NCBI GenBank assembly: GCA_035439505.1
Contig: DAORKJ010000003.1
Span: 1-64,000, forward strand
Direction: 5' to 3'
Source of the DNA: UBA7236 sp035439505
GTDB lineage: Bacteria; Bacteroidota; Bacteroidia; Chitinophagales; BACL12
DNA: 64,000 nt
The translations under genes were made by a program, and so were the position numbers. Positions within the stretch are counted from its first letter, which is position 1, and every line of letters begins with the position of its first letter. The notes under the pieces were generated by a model, which did not search any database, was not told where the DNA came from, and saw only the letters and a program-made list of their open reading frames with translations. Positions 1 to 9,150 of this stretch are shown here, piece by piece.

Positions 1-69
1 GCGGAACCTGATAAAATTACACTTGGGGATGATTGGATTTTTAATCTCACCTACACCAAAAATAAATAA
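1..69 (+). CDS. 3' end of an unidentified protein (partial)
   Basis: An open frame runs from the first base to a TAA at 67-69 and gives the last 22 residues of a protein ending FNLTYTKNK. The start lies outside the window. The alternating polar/hydrophobic tail would suit an outer-membrane or beta-rich secreted protein, but 22 residues cannot assign a family. The gene converges on the large T9SS protein that follows. Confidence 0.45.
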   Translation, partial: AEPDKITLGDDWIFNLTYTKNK

Positions 70-97
70 AGCCGGACAAACACAATTGTTATCCGGC
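58..97 (-). terminator. Hairpin terminator for the minus-strand T9SS gene
   Basis: GCCGGA (71-76) pairs with TCCGGC (92-97). Read on the minus strand, the hairpin is followed by a U-rich run (positions 70 down to 58), so it most likely ends the gene whose stop is at 118. It lies in a convergent junction and may serve both genes. Confidence 0.6.
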
Positions 98-117
98 CTT
101 ATAATATTCTATTTATT

Positions 118-3100
118 TTATTCTACAGTTATAGATTTATACACTATTCCAAACTGAGTTGTAATCTGTAATATTAATTGTTGCGCCGGCATTGACTCAA
201 ATTGTATTAATGTATTTTGTTGTTGGCGCAAAATGGTTGTATTTAATTTCTGTCCTAACATATTTAATAAAACAAAATCTGCATCAGCAAGTATGGCAGG
301 TAATGTTATCAATATATATTGAGTTGCAGGGTTGGGATAAACTTTTATCTCCCCAAATAATTCATCATGTATGGCATTACATATTTCAACAGTTACGGTT
401 ACTTCAGCCTGATCATAACAACCATTGGCATCAAAACCCTGAACGGAATAGGTGGTAGTTTCTGTTGGAGAAACAGTAATTGATTCGCAATCACCGCAAG
501 GTGTAATAGGTTCCGGAAACCAAGAATAGGTTGTTGCACCACTTGCGCTAATAATTACAGATTCACCACGACAAATAGTTACATCTTCTGAAGCAGTTAC
601 AATTGGATTGTCGTAAATAATAATATCAACTGTATCGGAACCAACACATCCGTTTATATCGGTAACGTAAACAATATAACTAATGGATGAAACAGGATTA
701 CTGGTTGGAAATTGAATGGCACTATTATCTAAATAAGTAGCCGGAGTCCATTCGTAACTTTCCCCTTCACTTACAAATAAAAATATTTGTCCTGCACTAC
801 AAGCTGCTGTATCAGGACCTGCAGTAACAGGCTCTACAGGAATGATTGTTACATTAACCGTTTCTTCATCTACACATCCATCAGCATTGGTTACAGTAAC
901 AGTATAGGTAATATCACTTAATGGTGTACAAATTGGTTCATCTGAAAAAGGATCATCCAAATAAGTAGTGGGACTCCATTCATACGTTACACCACCTGCT
1001 GCTAATAATGTAGTTGGATCACCTGCACAAACATTTACATCTGGAATTGCATTCGCAAAATTACCTGGCAACACTGAAATATGAATGGTGTCTGTATCCA
1101 TACAACCATCTAATGAAGATGATGTGACGAAATACGTTATATCTGATAAAGGTGTGCAAACAGGATTGGCAATTAATGGATTGTCTAAATATGTTGTCGG
1201 ACTCCATGAATAAGTTGTTCCACCAGTAGCTAATAATGGTACTGATGTTCCTTCACACACTGTTACTTCATCATCCAATGATAAAAATTCTGATGGTATA
1301 ATGGTAACAACAACGGTATCTATATCTTCACAACCTTCGTCGTTGGTTGAGGTAACATAATAAGTAATATCTGCCAGCGGCGTACAAATCGGATTGGCAA
1401 TTAATGGATTATCTAAATATGTTGATGGCGACCAACTGTATGTAGTTCCACCTTCAGCAAGTAAACCAACTGCACCACCTGCACAAACACCTGCTACACC
1501 GGTTGTTGTTAAAAAATTAGATGTGCTAATCAGCACCGATACTACATCAGTTCCAGTGCAACCGTTTATATCGGTTACCGTTACCATATAATTAAAATCG
1601 ATAGGTGCCGTAGAAATCGGATTAGCAATTAACGGATTGTCGAGAAATGCCGTTGGCGACCAACTATATGAAACACCACCACTTGCATTTAGCATTACAC
1701 CTTCATCACCACATTTAACTACATCTTCACCCGCATCCGCAATAACCTCCGGTGCAATAGCAACGGTTATTACATCAGTATCTGTGCATCCGGAGCCGTT
1801 GGTTACGGTCAGTGTAAAGGTGATATCACCACCTGGCGTGCATAATGGATTGGCAATCAAAGGATTGTCCAAATACGTTCCCGGCGACCAGCTATAAGTT
1901 GTGCCTCCGGAACCATCCAGGTTAACTGAACTTCCGCTGCAAACTAAAACATCAGCTCCTGCATCTGCAAAATCGGGATTGTAAGCAATAAGGCTTTCTG
2001 AAAGTATAAAATTGGCAACTGAAACCCCGGTGCCACCTGAAGCGGCGCCATTATTATTGCCGAAGCAATCGCTGATTGCCGTTGTATTGGTACCATAAAT
2101 TCCGCCTGACAAATCAGTCGTAACACCTGCCCAAACCGCGCCTGCATTAAATTTGAATGCGCCACCTGAACCGCCACCTCCCGGTCCTGTGCACTGGTCA
2201 GCTCCGGTATCGCCACCTTTTCCACCTTTTGCTATGATATTGAGGTCAGTTGCGTCGGCAGCACTAATAATCACCGAACCTCCTGCACCGCCACCACCGG
2301 CACCATCTCCCCAAGCCCAGTCCGTAACCGACTCACCATTACTGATTATACTGAAACCATTACCATCAATCAGGTTTGCTATAATAATTACCAAACCACC
2401 ACCATCGCCACCATCCGTACCGTTTGTGTTATTGCCATGACCGGCTCCACCACCGGCACCTAAAAACAGTTTATTTGTTAAAGCCGTGTTGTCCATGCTT
2501 ACACCTGCAAAACCCTCATTTCCCGGGCAAGAAAACACCGATTCATCGTTTTCGCCACCGATACCACCTGAGCCGCCATTTGCACCACCACCTGCACCTG
2601 CATTATGATCGTTACCACCCCCACCGCCATTGGCAGCTTTTCCACGACAAGCTAAATAGGTATTTGTTAAAATGGCTATTCCCTCGCCTTTCTCGCCCCC
2701 TTTTCCGCTGAGGGTGTCAGAGAAGTAAACAGTAGTTGCAGTGCCTGTAGGGCAGCTTTCGGGGAAATTTCCGGCATTGCCACCTAAAAAACCCTTTCCG
2801 CTGACATCAATATTTGCATTAAAGGCAACCTGATTGGCTTGAAAAACCAAAATCCCGCCCACAGTGCCATTCCATTCTGCAGCAGTTAGCTCAGCGTTGA
2901 TGTTCACGTTATCATAAACCGGCACTTTCACCACCTGCAAAAAAGCACCGTTTGTATAAGTTCTCACGAGTGTATTTTCCAACGAAATGGTGGTGGCAGT
3001 AAGTGCAGCAACGGTACCAAACTCATAATTGCCTGCATTATTATAAGAATTGATATTGCCAAAACTGGCTGTATTGGTCAAATTGATATCTGCACCCTTC

Positions 3101-3285
3101 ATTTGAATCAACAATATTTTATCGCCTACTGCTAATCCTGCCGTTGAAGTGGTATAAATTTTATTAAGACAAGCATCTACTGAATCTACTTGCAGATAGG
3201 TATTAATTACCCCACTTATTGGGGTTTGTGCCTGTAGATATACGCTAAAAAACAGTAAAAAAAGTGTGGTTATTCGCTTTTGCAT
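118..3285 (-). CDS. Large secreted T9SS protein with Gly-rich domain and seven Ig/PKD-like repeats
   Basis: The 1055-residue protein starts at the ATG at 3285 (signal peptide MQKRITTLFLLFFSVYLQAQ); a further in-frame TTG at 3324 is rejected because it precedes the signal peptide. After an N-terminal beta-rich part comes a strongly glycine-rich stretch of roughly 240 residues, then seven consecutive repeats of about 75 residues. Each repeat has a C near its start, a TYSWSPxTYLDNPLIANP-like core and a xxDGCxDxDTVxVxI end. The last ~75 residues (YPNPATQYILI...) form a T9SS type A sorting domain. Such proteins are exported through T9SS to the cell surface and usually serve adhesion or matrix functions; that role is inferred. 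No catalytic domain is visible. Confidence 0.85.
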   Translation of the reverse strand: MQKRITTLFLLFFSVYLQAQTPISGVINTYLQVDSVDACLNKIYTTSTAGLAVGDKILLIQMKGADINLTNTASFGNINSYNNAGNYEFGTVAALTATTISLENTLVRTYTNGAFLQVVKVPVYDNVNINAELTAAEWNGTVGGILVFQANQVAFNANIDVSGKGFLGGNAGNFPESCPTGTATTVYFSDTLSGKGGEKGEGIAILTNTYLACRGKAANGGGGGNDHNAGAGGGANGGSGGIGGENDESVFSCPGNEGFAGVSMDNTALTNKLFLGAGGGAGHGNNTNGTDGGDGGGLVIIIANLIDGNGFSIISNGESVTDWAWGDGAGGGGAGGSVIISAADATDLNIIAKGGKGGDTGADQCTGPGGGGSGGAFKFNAGAVWAGVTTDLSGGIYGTNTTAISDCFGNNNGAASGGTGVSVANFILSESLIAYNPDFADAGADVLVCSGSSVNLDGSGGTTYSWSPGTYLDNPLIANPLCTPGGDITFTLTVTNGSGCTDTDVITVAIAPEVIADAGEDVVKCGDEGVMLNASGGVSYSWSPTAFLDNPLIANPISTAPIDFNYMVTVTDINGCTGTDVVSVLISTSNFLTTTGVAGVCAGGAVGLLAEGGTTYSWSPSTYLDNPLIANPICTPLADITYYVTSTNDEGCEDIDTVVVTIIPSEFLSLDDEVTVCEGTSVPLLATGGTTYSWSPTTYLDNPLIANPVCTPLSDITYFVTSSSLDGCMDTDTIHISVLPGNFANAIPDVNVCAGDPTTLLAAGGVTYEWSPTTYLDDPFSDEPICTPLSDITYTVTVTNADGCVDEETVNVTIIPVEPVTAGPDTAACSAGQIFLFVSEGESYEWTPATYLDNSAIQFPTSNPVSSISYIVYVTDINGCVGSDTVDIIIYDNPIVTASEDVTICRGESVIISASGATTYSWFPEPITPCGDCESITVSPTETTTYSVQGFDANGCYDQAEVTVTVEICNAIHDELFGEIKVYPNPATQYILITLPAILADADFVLLNMLGQKLNTTILRQQQNTLIQFESMPAQQLILQITTQFGIVYKSITVE
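385..1965 (-). repeat. Seven tandem coding repeats, period about 225-231 bp
   Basis: These are the DNA-level repeats encoding the seven Ig/PKD-like units. The four central copies are close enough to be seen by eye: variants of ATTGGCAATTAATGGATT recur near 1165, 1393, 1623 and 1853. The outer copies are more diverged, suggesting expansion by internal duplication of the middle units. Confidence 0.8.
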
Positions 3286-3387
3286 AACAATAGTTGGGTT
3301 GATGTTCACAAAATAAAAATACAAAGGATTTTTATTTGATGTTGTATGGACGAATTAGTTACTATAATTTCACAGCAAATTTAAATT

Positions 3388-4575
3388 ATGTATACCATTA
3401 AAGATCGCCTTCAGGCCGAAATTCAGGAAATCAAAGATTCAGGATTATATAAAAACGAAAGAGTTATTACTTCACCTCAGGGTGCTGACATCACTTTAGC
3501 AGACGGCAGGTCAGTGATTAATTTTTGTGCCAATAATTATTTAGGATTAAGTTCACATCCAAAAGTAATAGAAGCAGCAAAAAAAGCAATTGAAAGCCAT
3601 GGTTACGGAATGAGTTCAGTGCGATTTATTTGCGGAACTCAGGATATTCATAAATCACTGGAAAGCAAAATAGCAGAATTTTTAGGAACCGAAGATACCA
3701 TTTTATATGCTGCTGCATTTGATGCAAATGGCGGTGTTTTTGAACCATTATTTAATGAGGAAGATGCTATTATTTCTGATGCATTAAATCACGCCTCCAT
3801 AATAGACGGTGTGCGTTTATGTAAAGCGGTACGATACAGATATGCGCATAATGATATGGCAGATTTGGAAGAACAACTTAAATTATCGCAAGCACAACGC
3901 AATAGAATAATTGTAACAGATGGAGCATTTAGTATGGATGGAACCATTGCCGCTTTAGATAAAATTGTTGAGCTTGCTGAAAAATATAATGCATTAATCA
4001 TGGTAGATGAATGTCACGCCTCCGGATTTTTAGGAAAAACCGGAAGAGGCACACATGAGCATCGTGGTGTAATGGGTAAAATTGATATCATTACCGGAAC
4101 ATTAGGAAAAGCATTAGGCGGAGCAAGTGGTGGATTTACTTCAGGAAGAAAAGAAATAATTGAGATGTTGCGTCAGCGTTCACGTCCTTATTTATTTTCA
4201 AATACATTAGCTCCATCAATTACCGGCGCATCAATAGCGGTATTGGATTTATTAAGTGAAACAACCGAACTCCGCGACAAACTCGAATACAATACAAAAT
4301 ATTTCCGCGAAAAAATGACTGCCGCTGGTTTCGATATTAAACCGGGCGAACATCCTATTGTGCCAATTATGTTGTATGATGCTGTATTAAGTCAAACCAT
4401 GGCAGCACAATTATTGGAAGAAGGTATTTATGTAATTGGATTTTATTTTCCGGTTGTGCCAAAAGGTCAGGCACGAATTCGCGTTCAAATTTCTGCAGGT
4501 CACGACCAACATCATTTAGATAAAGCAATTGCAGCATTTACAAAAGTGGGTAAAGCGTTAAAAGTAATTGCATAA
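3388..4575 (+). CDS. kbl: Glycine C-acetyltransferase (2-amino-3-ketobutyrate CoA ligase)
   Basis: This PLP enzyme of the alpha-oxoamine synthase family interconverts 2-amino-3-oxobutyrate + CoA and glycine + acetyl-CoA, the second step of threonine breakdown. The 395 residues match the usual ~398. Visible family features are FCANNYLGLSSHP near the N-terminus, VDECHASGFLG (Asp for the PLP pyridine), and the PLP lysine K241 in TGTLGKALGGASGG. Threonine dehydrogenase (tdh) is not adjacent. The gene diverges from the T9SS gene with 102 bp between starts. 8-amino-7-oxononanoate synthase (BioF) is a relative, but the N-terminal and GTQDIHK segments are Kbl-like. Confidence 0.92.
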   Translation: MYTIKDRLQAEIQEIKDSGLYKNERVITSPQGADITLADGRSVINFCANNYLGLSSHPKVIEAAKKAIESHGYGMSSVRFICGTQDIHKSLESKIAEFLGTEDTILYAAAFDANGGVFEPLFNEEDAIISDALNHASIIDGVRLCKAVRYRYAHNDMADLEEQLKLSQAQRNRIIVTDGAFSMDGTIAALDKIVELAEKYNALIMVDECHASGFLGKTGRGTHEHRGVMGKIDIITGTLGKALGGASGGFTSGRKEIIEMLRQRSRPYLFSNTLAPSITGASIAVLDLLSETTELRDKLEYNTKYFREKMTAAGFDIKPGEHPIVPIMLYDAVLSQTMAAQLLEEGIYVIGFYFPVVPKGQARIRVQISAGHDQHHLDKAIAAFTKVGKALKVIA

Positions 4576-4583
4576 TTATAAAC

Positions 4584-4599
4584 CACGTATTATTACGTG
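4584..4599. other. Small perfect hairpin in the kbl-S41 junction
   Basis: CACGTA (4584-4589), loop TTAT, TACGTG (4594-4599). It sits in a 39-bp gap between two same-strand genes, with no T-tract. It could be a weak attenuator or processing site; function is not supported beyond the structure. Confidence 0.4.
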
Positions 4600-4614
4600 A
4601 AATAAATTGATTTT

Positions 4615-6000
4615 ATGCTTACAAATCATGTTCATCCTATTGCGTTATTGATTAGCATGATTTGTTTATTTCAATCAGCATTTAGTCAAAAAATTTCCCG
4701 GGAAGAAGCGCAAGCCGATATTATATTTTTACAAGAGGCACTCACCAATGGCCATCCTGGCTCTAAAAAAGAAATAACACAAACTGTTCAGGCCCTAGAG
4801 GGATTTAAAAACAGCATTACCGACTCAATAGATTTAAGACCCTTTTTTAGAAATGTTCGATATTGTGTTACACAATTAAATTGTGTGCATACGGCAGTTG
4901 ATAAAATAGATCGCCCCCTTAATTCTTTACCACTCAATTTATTGCCATTTGACTTTGCCATTGATGAAGGTAAATTATTTTTAATTGGTGGTGATAGCAC
5001 TTATACGATAAATTATCCTGTAGAAGTTGTATCTGTTAATAAAACACCATCATCACAATTGGTTGATATGCTTTGGCATTACCGTAGTTCTGATGGTAAT
5101 TTAATTACTACAAATAACAGTTATGTTCCGGAATATGGTTATTATTTTTTAGCCAGCTTATTAGGTTTTCCGGATACGTTTTCCATTCAACTTGCCGGCA
5201 AAACAAAACCTATAATTGCTCCGGCGGTATTAAAAAAACAAACCACTCCTCCTGTAGTTAGTATTACTTCAATTTATGCCTTTGAAGATTGCAGGTTTTA
5301 TCGCAGCCTGGAAGATAGTTCTGTTTATATTTTAGATATAGACGGATTCGCCAATCACAGGTTCAGACCCTTTTACAAAGATGTGTTTAATTATTTAGCG
5401 AAAAATAATATCACAAATCTGGTAATTGATTTGAGGGATAATTTAGGAGGAAACCGCAACAATGTTAGTAATTTGTTAGGGTATTTTTTAGATAGCACTC
5501 AACATTATCAACTCATAAAAACAAATGGGGCTGCAAGTCAATATGCGGATTTTAAAATAATTTTCTTACAATTTTTACGATTTAATATTGCGGAATTTTA
5601 TCGATGTAAGTATAATAATGGTCAAGCAACTTTTACCTATAACATGCAACCACACAAACAGCAATATAGGGGTAAAATATATGTACTAATAAATGGTAAA
5701 TCAGCCTCGGCAAGTGGGATTACTGCCGGGTATTTAAATCAATATTGTCAAGCCGTTTTAATTGGAGAAGAAGCGGCAGGTGGAAATAATGGTAATAATG
5801 GTGGAAGTTATGCGCGCTTAATTTTACCAAATTCGAAAGTAAATATTCGTTTCCCGGTTTTTCATTTAAAACACGATTACGCAACAAGCGATGATACCGG
5901 AGGTGTATTACCTGATATTACCACAACCTATTCATTGCAAGAAATAATGCAACAGGTAGATAAAGAAATGAGGGTGGTTTATGAATTGGTTGGTAATTAA
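4615..6000 (+). CDS. Exported S41-family (C-terminal processing-like) serine peptidase
   Basis: The 461-residue protein has an N-terminal signal peptide ending near AFSQ. The C-terminal half carries the S41 tail-specific protease core: VYILDIDGF, then LVIDLRDNLGGN at about residue 271, then the nucleophile region INGKSASASG at about 360, followed by GEEAAGGNNG and LPNSKVNIRFPVF. No PDZ domain is obvious between the signal and the core, so it belongs to the shorter S41 proteins common in Bacteroidota. It probably acts in the periplasm or at the outer membrane; substrate unknown. It lies 39 bp after kbl on the same strand. Confidence 0.8.
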   Translation: MLTNHVHPIALLISMICLFQSAFSQKISREEAQADIIFLQEALTNGHPGSKKEITQTVQALEGFKNSITDSIDLRPFFRNVRYCVTQLNCVHTAVDKIDRPLNSLPLNLLPFDFAIDEGKLFLIGGDSTYTINYPVEVVSVNKTPSSQLVDMLWHYRSSDGNLITTNNSYVPEYGYYFLASLLGFPDTFSIQLAGKTKPIIAPAVLKKQTTPPVVSITSIYAFEDCRFYRSLEDSSVYILDIDGFANHRFRPFYKDVFNYLAKNNITNLVIDLRDNLGGNRNNVSNLLGYFLDSTQHYQLIKTNGAASQYADFKIIFLQFLRFNIAEFYRCKYNNGQATFTYNMQPHKQQYRGKIYVLINGKSASASGITAGYLNQYCQAVLIGEEAAGGNNGNNGGSYARLILPNSKVNIRFPVFHLKHDYATSDDTGGVLPDITTTYSLQEIMQQVDKEMRVVYELVGN

Positions 6001-6103
6001 TGTGATAATGTGTCCGCCGGGGTGGATGTTAATGTGCTGATGTGTTGATGTGCTGATTAACAGCCGGTTTAGAGATGGAATGAAATTCGGAAGCCTTGTA
6101 GCC

Positions 6104-6177
6104 GTCAACCCACGTGTTGACTATCAATTTTAATATTTCAAATTCAACGCGATAAAACCGTCAACACACGTATTGAC
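6104..6177. repeat. Two copies of an 18-bp palindromic element
   Basis: GTCAACCCACGTGTTGAC at 6104-6121 and GTCAACACACGTATTGAC at 6160-6177 share the form GTCAACmCACGTrTTGAC, and both are preceded by CCG or ACC. Each can fold on itself. The rest of the 224-bp intergenic region (6001-6224) holds only a short GTGCTGATGTGTTGATGTGCTGAT-type iteration near 6033 and no visible gene. Confidence 0.6.
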
Positions 6178-6224
6178 CATTGCAATCTGTCAATGTATAT
6201 AAATTCGTTTTATATCCTGTAATA

Positions 6225-7349
6225 TTAATTACTATAAACCTTTTTAATCCAGCGAGGTAATATTATTACGCCGGTAAACAAATACGGATAAAATGAAATG
6301 ATGCGCCAAAGTAATGCCAGGGTGGCTACTAGTGCAGGGTCGGTAAAATCGCACATCATGGCGCTGAAAGTTAATTCCGCAATACCAGCCCCACCGGGTG
6401 AGATGGGTAATAACATCAACATCCAAATGGCAAACATGCGACTAAATATTACAGGTAAATCAGCAAAAGTCGGATCAAAAAATGCATGAATGATACAAAT
6501 TGGGATAGAAAAAAATGCAATCCAAGTAATAGTTGTCGATAAAAACGATTTTGCCCAGAAGCCTACATTTTTTGTTTTAAGTTCTTCAGAAGTAAGTATA
6601 ATATCATTACCGGTTTGAACTGCATCTTTTTGCCATTTTTTCAAAAACCGCAAACTGAAAATTGAATTCAACATTGATTTAAATGCATGTGCATTTACAA
6701 ATAATCCGTATGCTATGCCGGCTATAACAATTAAGAAAATACCAAATCCTAAAAAATAAACTGCCTGCATATTGTGAAACATATTCATAAGTGGGAGGTC
6801 ACTTTGACTACGACAATTAGCATCTGATGCAAACATCTTATTTCCACCAACAACAAACCACATTAAAATTCCAAAAACAGCAAGAAAAATCTGGTCGAGA
6901 AAAATAGTCAGCATACTGGTTGCAGCACTTTTTCCGAGACTCAGCTTTTCTTTTTTCATAAAATAAATTGCTACCGCTGCACCACCAACCGTAGAAGGTG
7001 TTAAAGCAGAAGAAAACTCCCAAAGAGAAATAATATTAAAAGATTGTCGCCAGGATAATTTTTTATCGGTAATTAACCGCAAACGGTACATATAACCCAA
7101 GTGACGAATAATTAAAAAAATAAATCCGGCAGCAATCCATAAAAGTGATTCAGCATCCCATTTTATACCACGAAGTGCATCGAAGTTAAATGATGTGTAA
7201 ATCAAATAGGCAGATATAGCCAGACTAAGTAAAATAATAACAGCAATTCTCTTATAAGAAAATTGGTTATTAATTTCTTTTTCAGGTATATCGATATGCT
7301 CGTGTTGTTCGGCCATTGACAATTTGATTTTAGTCAAAAAACTGTTCAT
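6225..7349 (-). CDS. Lysylphosphatidylglycerol synthase TM-region / YbhN-type membrane protein
   Basis: An integral membrane protein with about seven to eight hydrophobic segments, of the PF03706 (LPG_synthase_TM, UPF0104) family. Marker segments are SALTPSTVGGAAVAIYFMKKE in the middle and LPISPGGAGIAE near the C-terminus. Members without a soluble synthase domain are often linked to lipid or glycolipid translocation; substrate unknown here. The start is uncertain: ATG at 7349 (374 residues, GGAG immediately before it), ATG at 7316 (363 residues), and a poor in-frame TTG at 7394. It diverges from the monooxygenase-like gene. Confidence 0.75.
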   Translation of the reverse strand: MNSFLTKIKLSMAEQHEHIDIPEKEINNQFSYKRIAVIILLSLAISAYLIYTSFNFDALRGIKWDAESLLWIAAGFIFLIIRHLGYMYRLRLITDKKLSWRQSFNIISLWEFSSALTPSTVGGAAVAIYFMKKEKLSLGKSAATSMLTIFLDQIFLAVFGILMWFVVGGNKMFASDANCRSQSDLPLMNMFHNMQAVYFLGFGIFLIVIAGIAYGLFVNAHAFKSMLNSIFSLRFLKKWQKDAVQTGNDIILTSEELKTKNVGFWAKSFLSTTITWIAFFSIPICIIHAFFDPTFADLPVIFSRMFAIWMLMLLPISPGGAGIAELTFSAMMCDFTDPALVATLALLWRIISFYPYLFTGVIILPRWIKKVYSN

Positions 7350-7486
7350 CTCCTTTTTGAGAATACCCACCAGGTGGAACAATGTGATTAACAAACAATG
7401 GATGCATTTTTGTCGAAAAGTAATAAAAATTTAATATTACCCAAAGCTGACGAAACCATCAAATTTGTTTGTTATATTTATCCTGT

Positions 7487-9031
7487 ATGAAGTTTTATTT
7501 GTCACTAATTTGCACAATATGTAGTCTATATACTAATGCCCAAATTACTTGGAGCGCAGATGTAGCCCCTATTTTATTCGAAAATTGTGTGAGTTGTCAC
7601 CGCCAAGACGGTATAGCACCTTTTTCGTTAATTACCTATACCGAAGCGAAGTTAAAAGCCGGTGAAATTGAAGAATCTGTAGACAGTGGAGAAATGCCTC
7701 CTTGGCCTGCTGATGAAAACTTTACCCATTTCGCAAATGAATTAGTACTGTCTGATGATGAGCGATTTAAAATAGCAGAATGGATAGCTGATGGCTTACA
7801 GGCTGGTGATACTACTTTAGTTGAGGCACCAACATTTGAATATGGCACTTCAGTATTAGATACAATAAGCAGTAGTTTTTCAATTGGCACATATACCACT
7901 CAATATATTACCGATGAATATCGGCATTTTGTAATACCAACCGGATTTACCACAGATAAATATTTTAATACCATGGAAATAATTCCTGGAAACTGGAATT
8001 TAGTGCACCATGTAGATATTTATTTAGATAATACTAACTACAGCGATTCATTAGACCAATTGGATACATTAGCCGGATTTAATGAATTTACAGGTTGGCC
8101 TTATTTAATAGATTACATTGGTGGCTGGTCGCCCGGAAGCGGCCCATTATATTTTCCTGAAAACTGGGGAATTAAAATTGCTGCCGGTTACGATTTAGTA
8201 GTTCAAATTCATTATGCTCCTGACAATATAGGACTAACTGACAGCACGAGGATTAATTTTTCGTTTGTGGATGATACGACTGTTGTTCGAAAATGTTCTG
8301 TAAGTGTACCATTATATAATCCATTAGGGCAACCATTAGTAATTCCTGCAGATAGTATTATTACGTTTAGGCAACAATCCAGTGCAATGGTTGGTGCCAA
8401 ATCGTTAATTGCACTTATGCCTCACATGCACATGTTAGGTAGTTCTTATACCATCTGGTATGAAACAGTTGGAGGCGATTCTGTACCTGTAATTGATATA
8501 CCGGAATGGGATTTTCACTGGCAATATTTTTATACCCTGCCCAAAATAATGAAAATACCAAGTGGTGCGCGTTTTCATGCCATAGCAGTATATGATAATA
8601 CTAGCGATAATCCTGATAACCCGAATGATCCGCCTATTAACGTTTATGAAGGTGCTTATACTAAAGATGAAATGTTGATGACCTTTATGGCATTAACCGA
8701 TTATGTTCCGGGTGATGAAAATATTATCATTGACTCATCCTTTTATTTTCCACTTGAAATCGAAAATCAATTGGACCCCGCAACATTTAATTTGTTTCCA
8801 AATCCGGCAGACAATACCGTAACAATTACTTGCTCAACAAACTTTACCGCTGACAATTTAATGATTACAGATTTGCTTGGTAGAAGATATAATAATATTA
8901 AACTTCAAGGTAATTCTCAAGGGGAACAATTTGATCAAACTATTGATATTTCAAACCTGCCTAACGGTGTTTATATTGTTGAAATTCATTCGCTAAACCA
9001 TAGAGAAAGCAAGAAATTAATTGTCTACTAA
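7487..9031 (+). CDS. Secreted cytochrome c / copper type II monooxygenase-like protein with T9SS domain
   Basis: The start is taken at the ATG at 7487, which opens a signal peptide (MKFYLSLICTICSLYTNAQ); an in-frame TTG 18 bp upstream is not preferred. The mature N-terminus carries a c-type heme motif CVSCH followed by GEMPPW, a possible axial Met. The middle has histidine pairs typical of the ascorbate-dependent type II copper monooxygenases (PHM/DBM): LVHHVDIY, VVQIHYAP and LMPHMHMLG, with a later MLMTF Met. The C-terminus (NLFPNPADNTVTI...) is a T9SS type A sorting domain. It is likely a surface redox enzyme; the substrate cannot be told. Confidence 0.75.
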   Translation: MKFYLSLICTICSLYTNAQITWSADVAPILFENCVSCHRQDGIAPFSLITYTEAKLKAGEIEESVDSGEMPPWPADENFTHFANELVLSDDERFKIAEWIADGLQAGDTTLVEAPTFEYGTSVLDTISSSFSIGTYTTQYITDEYRHFVIPTGFTTDKYFNTMEIIPGNWNLVHHVDIYLDNTNYSDSLDQLDTLAGFNEFTGWPYLIDYIGGWSPGSGPLYFPENWGIKIAAGYDLVVQIHYAPDNIGLTDSTRINFSFVDDTTVVRKCSVSVPLYNPLGQPLVIPADSIITFRQQSSAMVGAKSLIALMPHMHMLGSSYTIWYETVGGDSVPVIDIPEWDFHWQYFYTLPKIMKIPSGARFHAIAVYDNTSDNPDNPNDPPINVYEGAYTKDEMLMTFMALTDYVPGDENIIIDSSFYFPLEIENQLDPATFNLFPNPADNTVTITCSTNFTADNLMITDLLGRRYNNIKLQGNSQGEQFDQTIDISNLPNGVYIVEIHSLNHRESKKLIVY

Positions 9032-9135
9032 TTAGGATTTGAATTTAAAGGTCATCAAAGAGATTGCAGGAGTCATTTTCAAGGAAATCTGACAGTTTCG
9101 TGACATTTAGTGCCCTATTAATGGGATTTGAGCTA

Positions 9136-9143
9136 TACTTTTG
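9136..9143 (+). promoter_or_regulatory. Bacteroidota -7 box TACTTTTG
   Basis: An exact match to TAnnTTTG, seven bases before the ATG at 9151. No convincing -33 element is present. It supports the 9151 start over the ATG at 9121, which would lie upstream of the transcript. Confidence 0.4.
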
Positions 9144-9150
9144 TTATGAG

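Noticed and set aside
385..1965. Possible CRISPR-like periodic repeats
   Set aside because: Period is about 230 bp and the repeats are in frame within a protein; there are no short spacers and no cas genes in the window.
192..2711. Several plus-strand and frame-shifted ORFs across the large T9SS gene
   Set aside because: They are shadows of a repeat-rich, low-complexity gene; compositions (Pro- or His-rich) have no family match and no promoter context.
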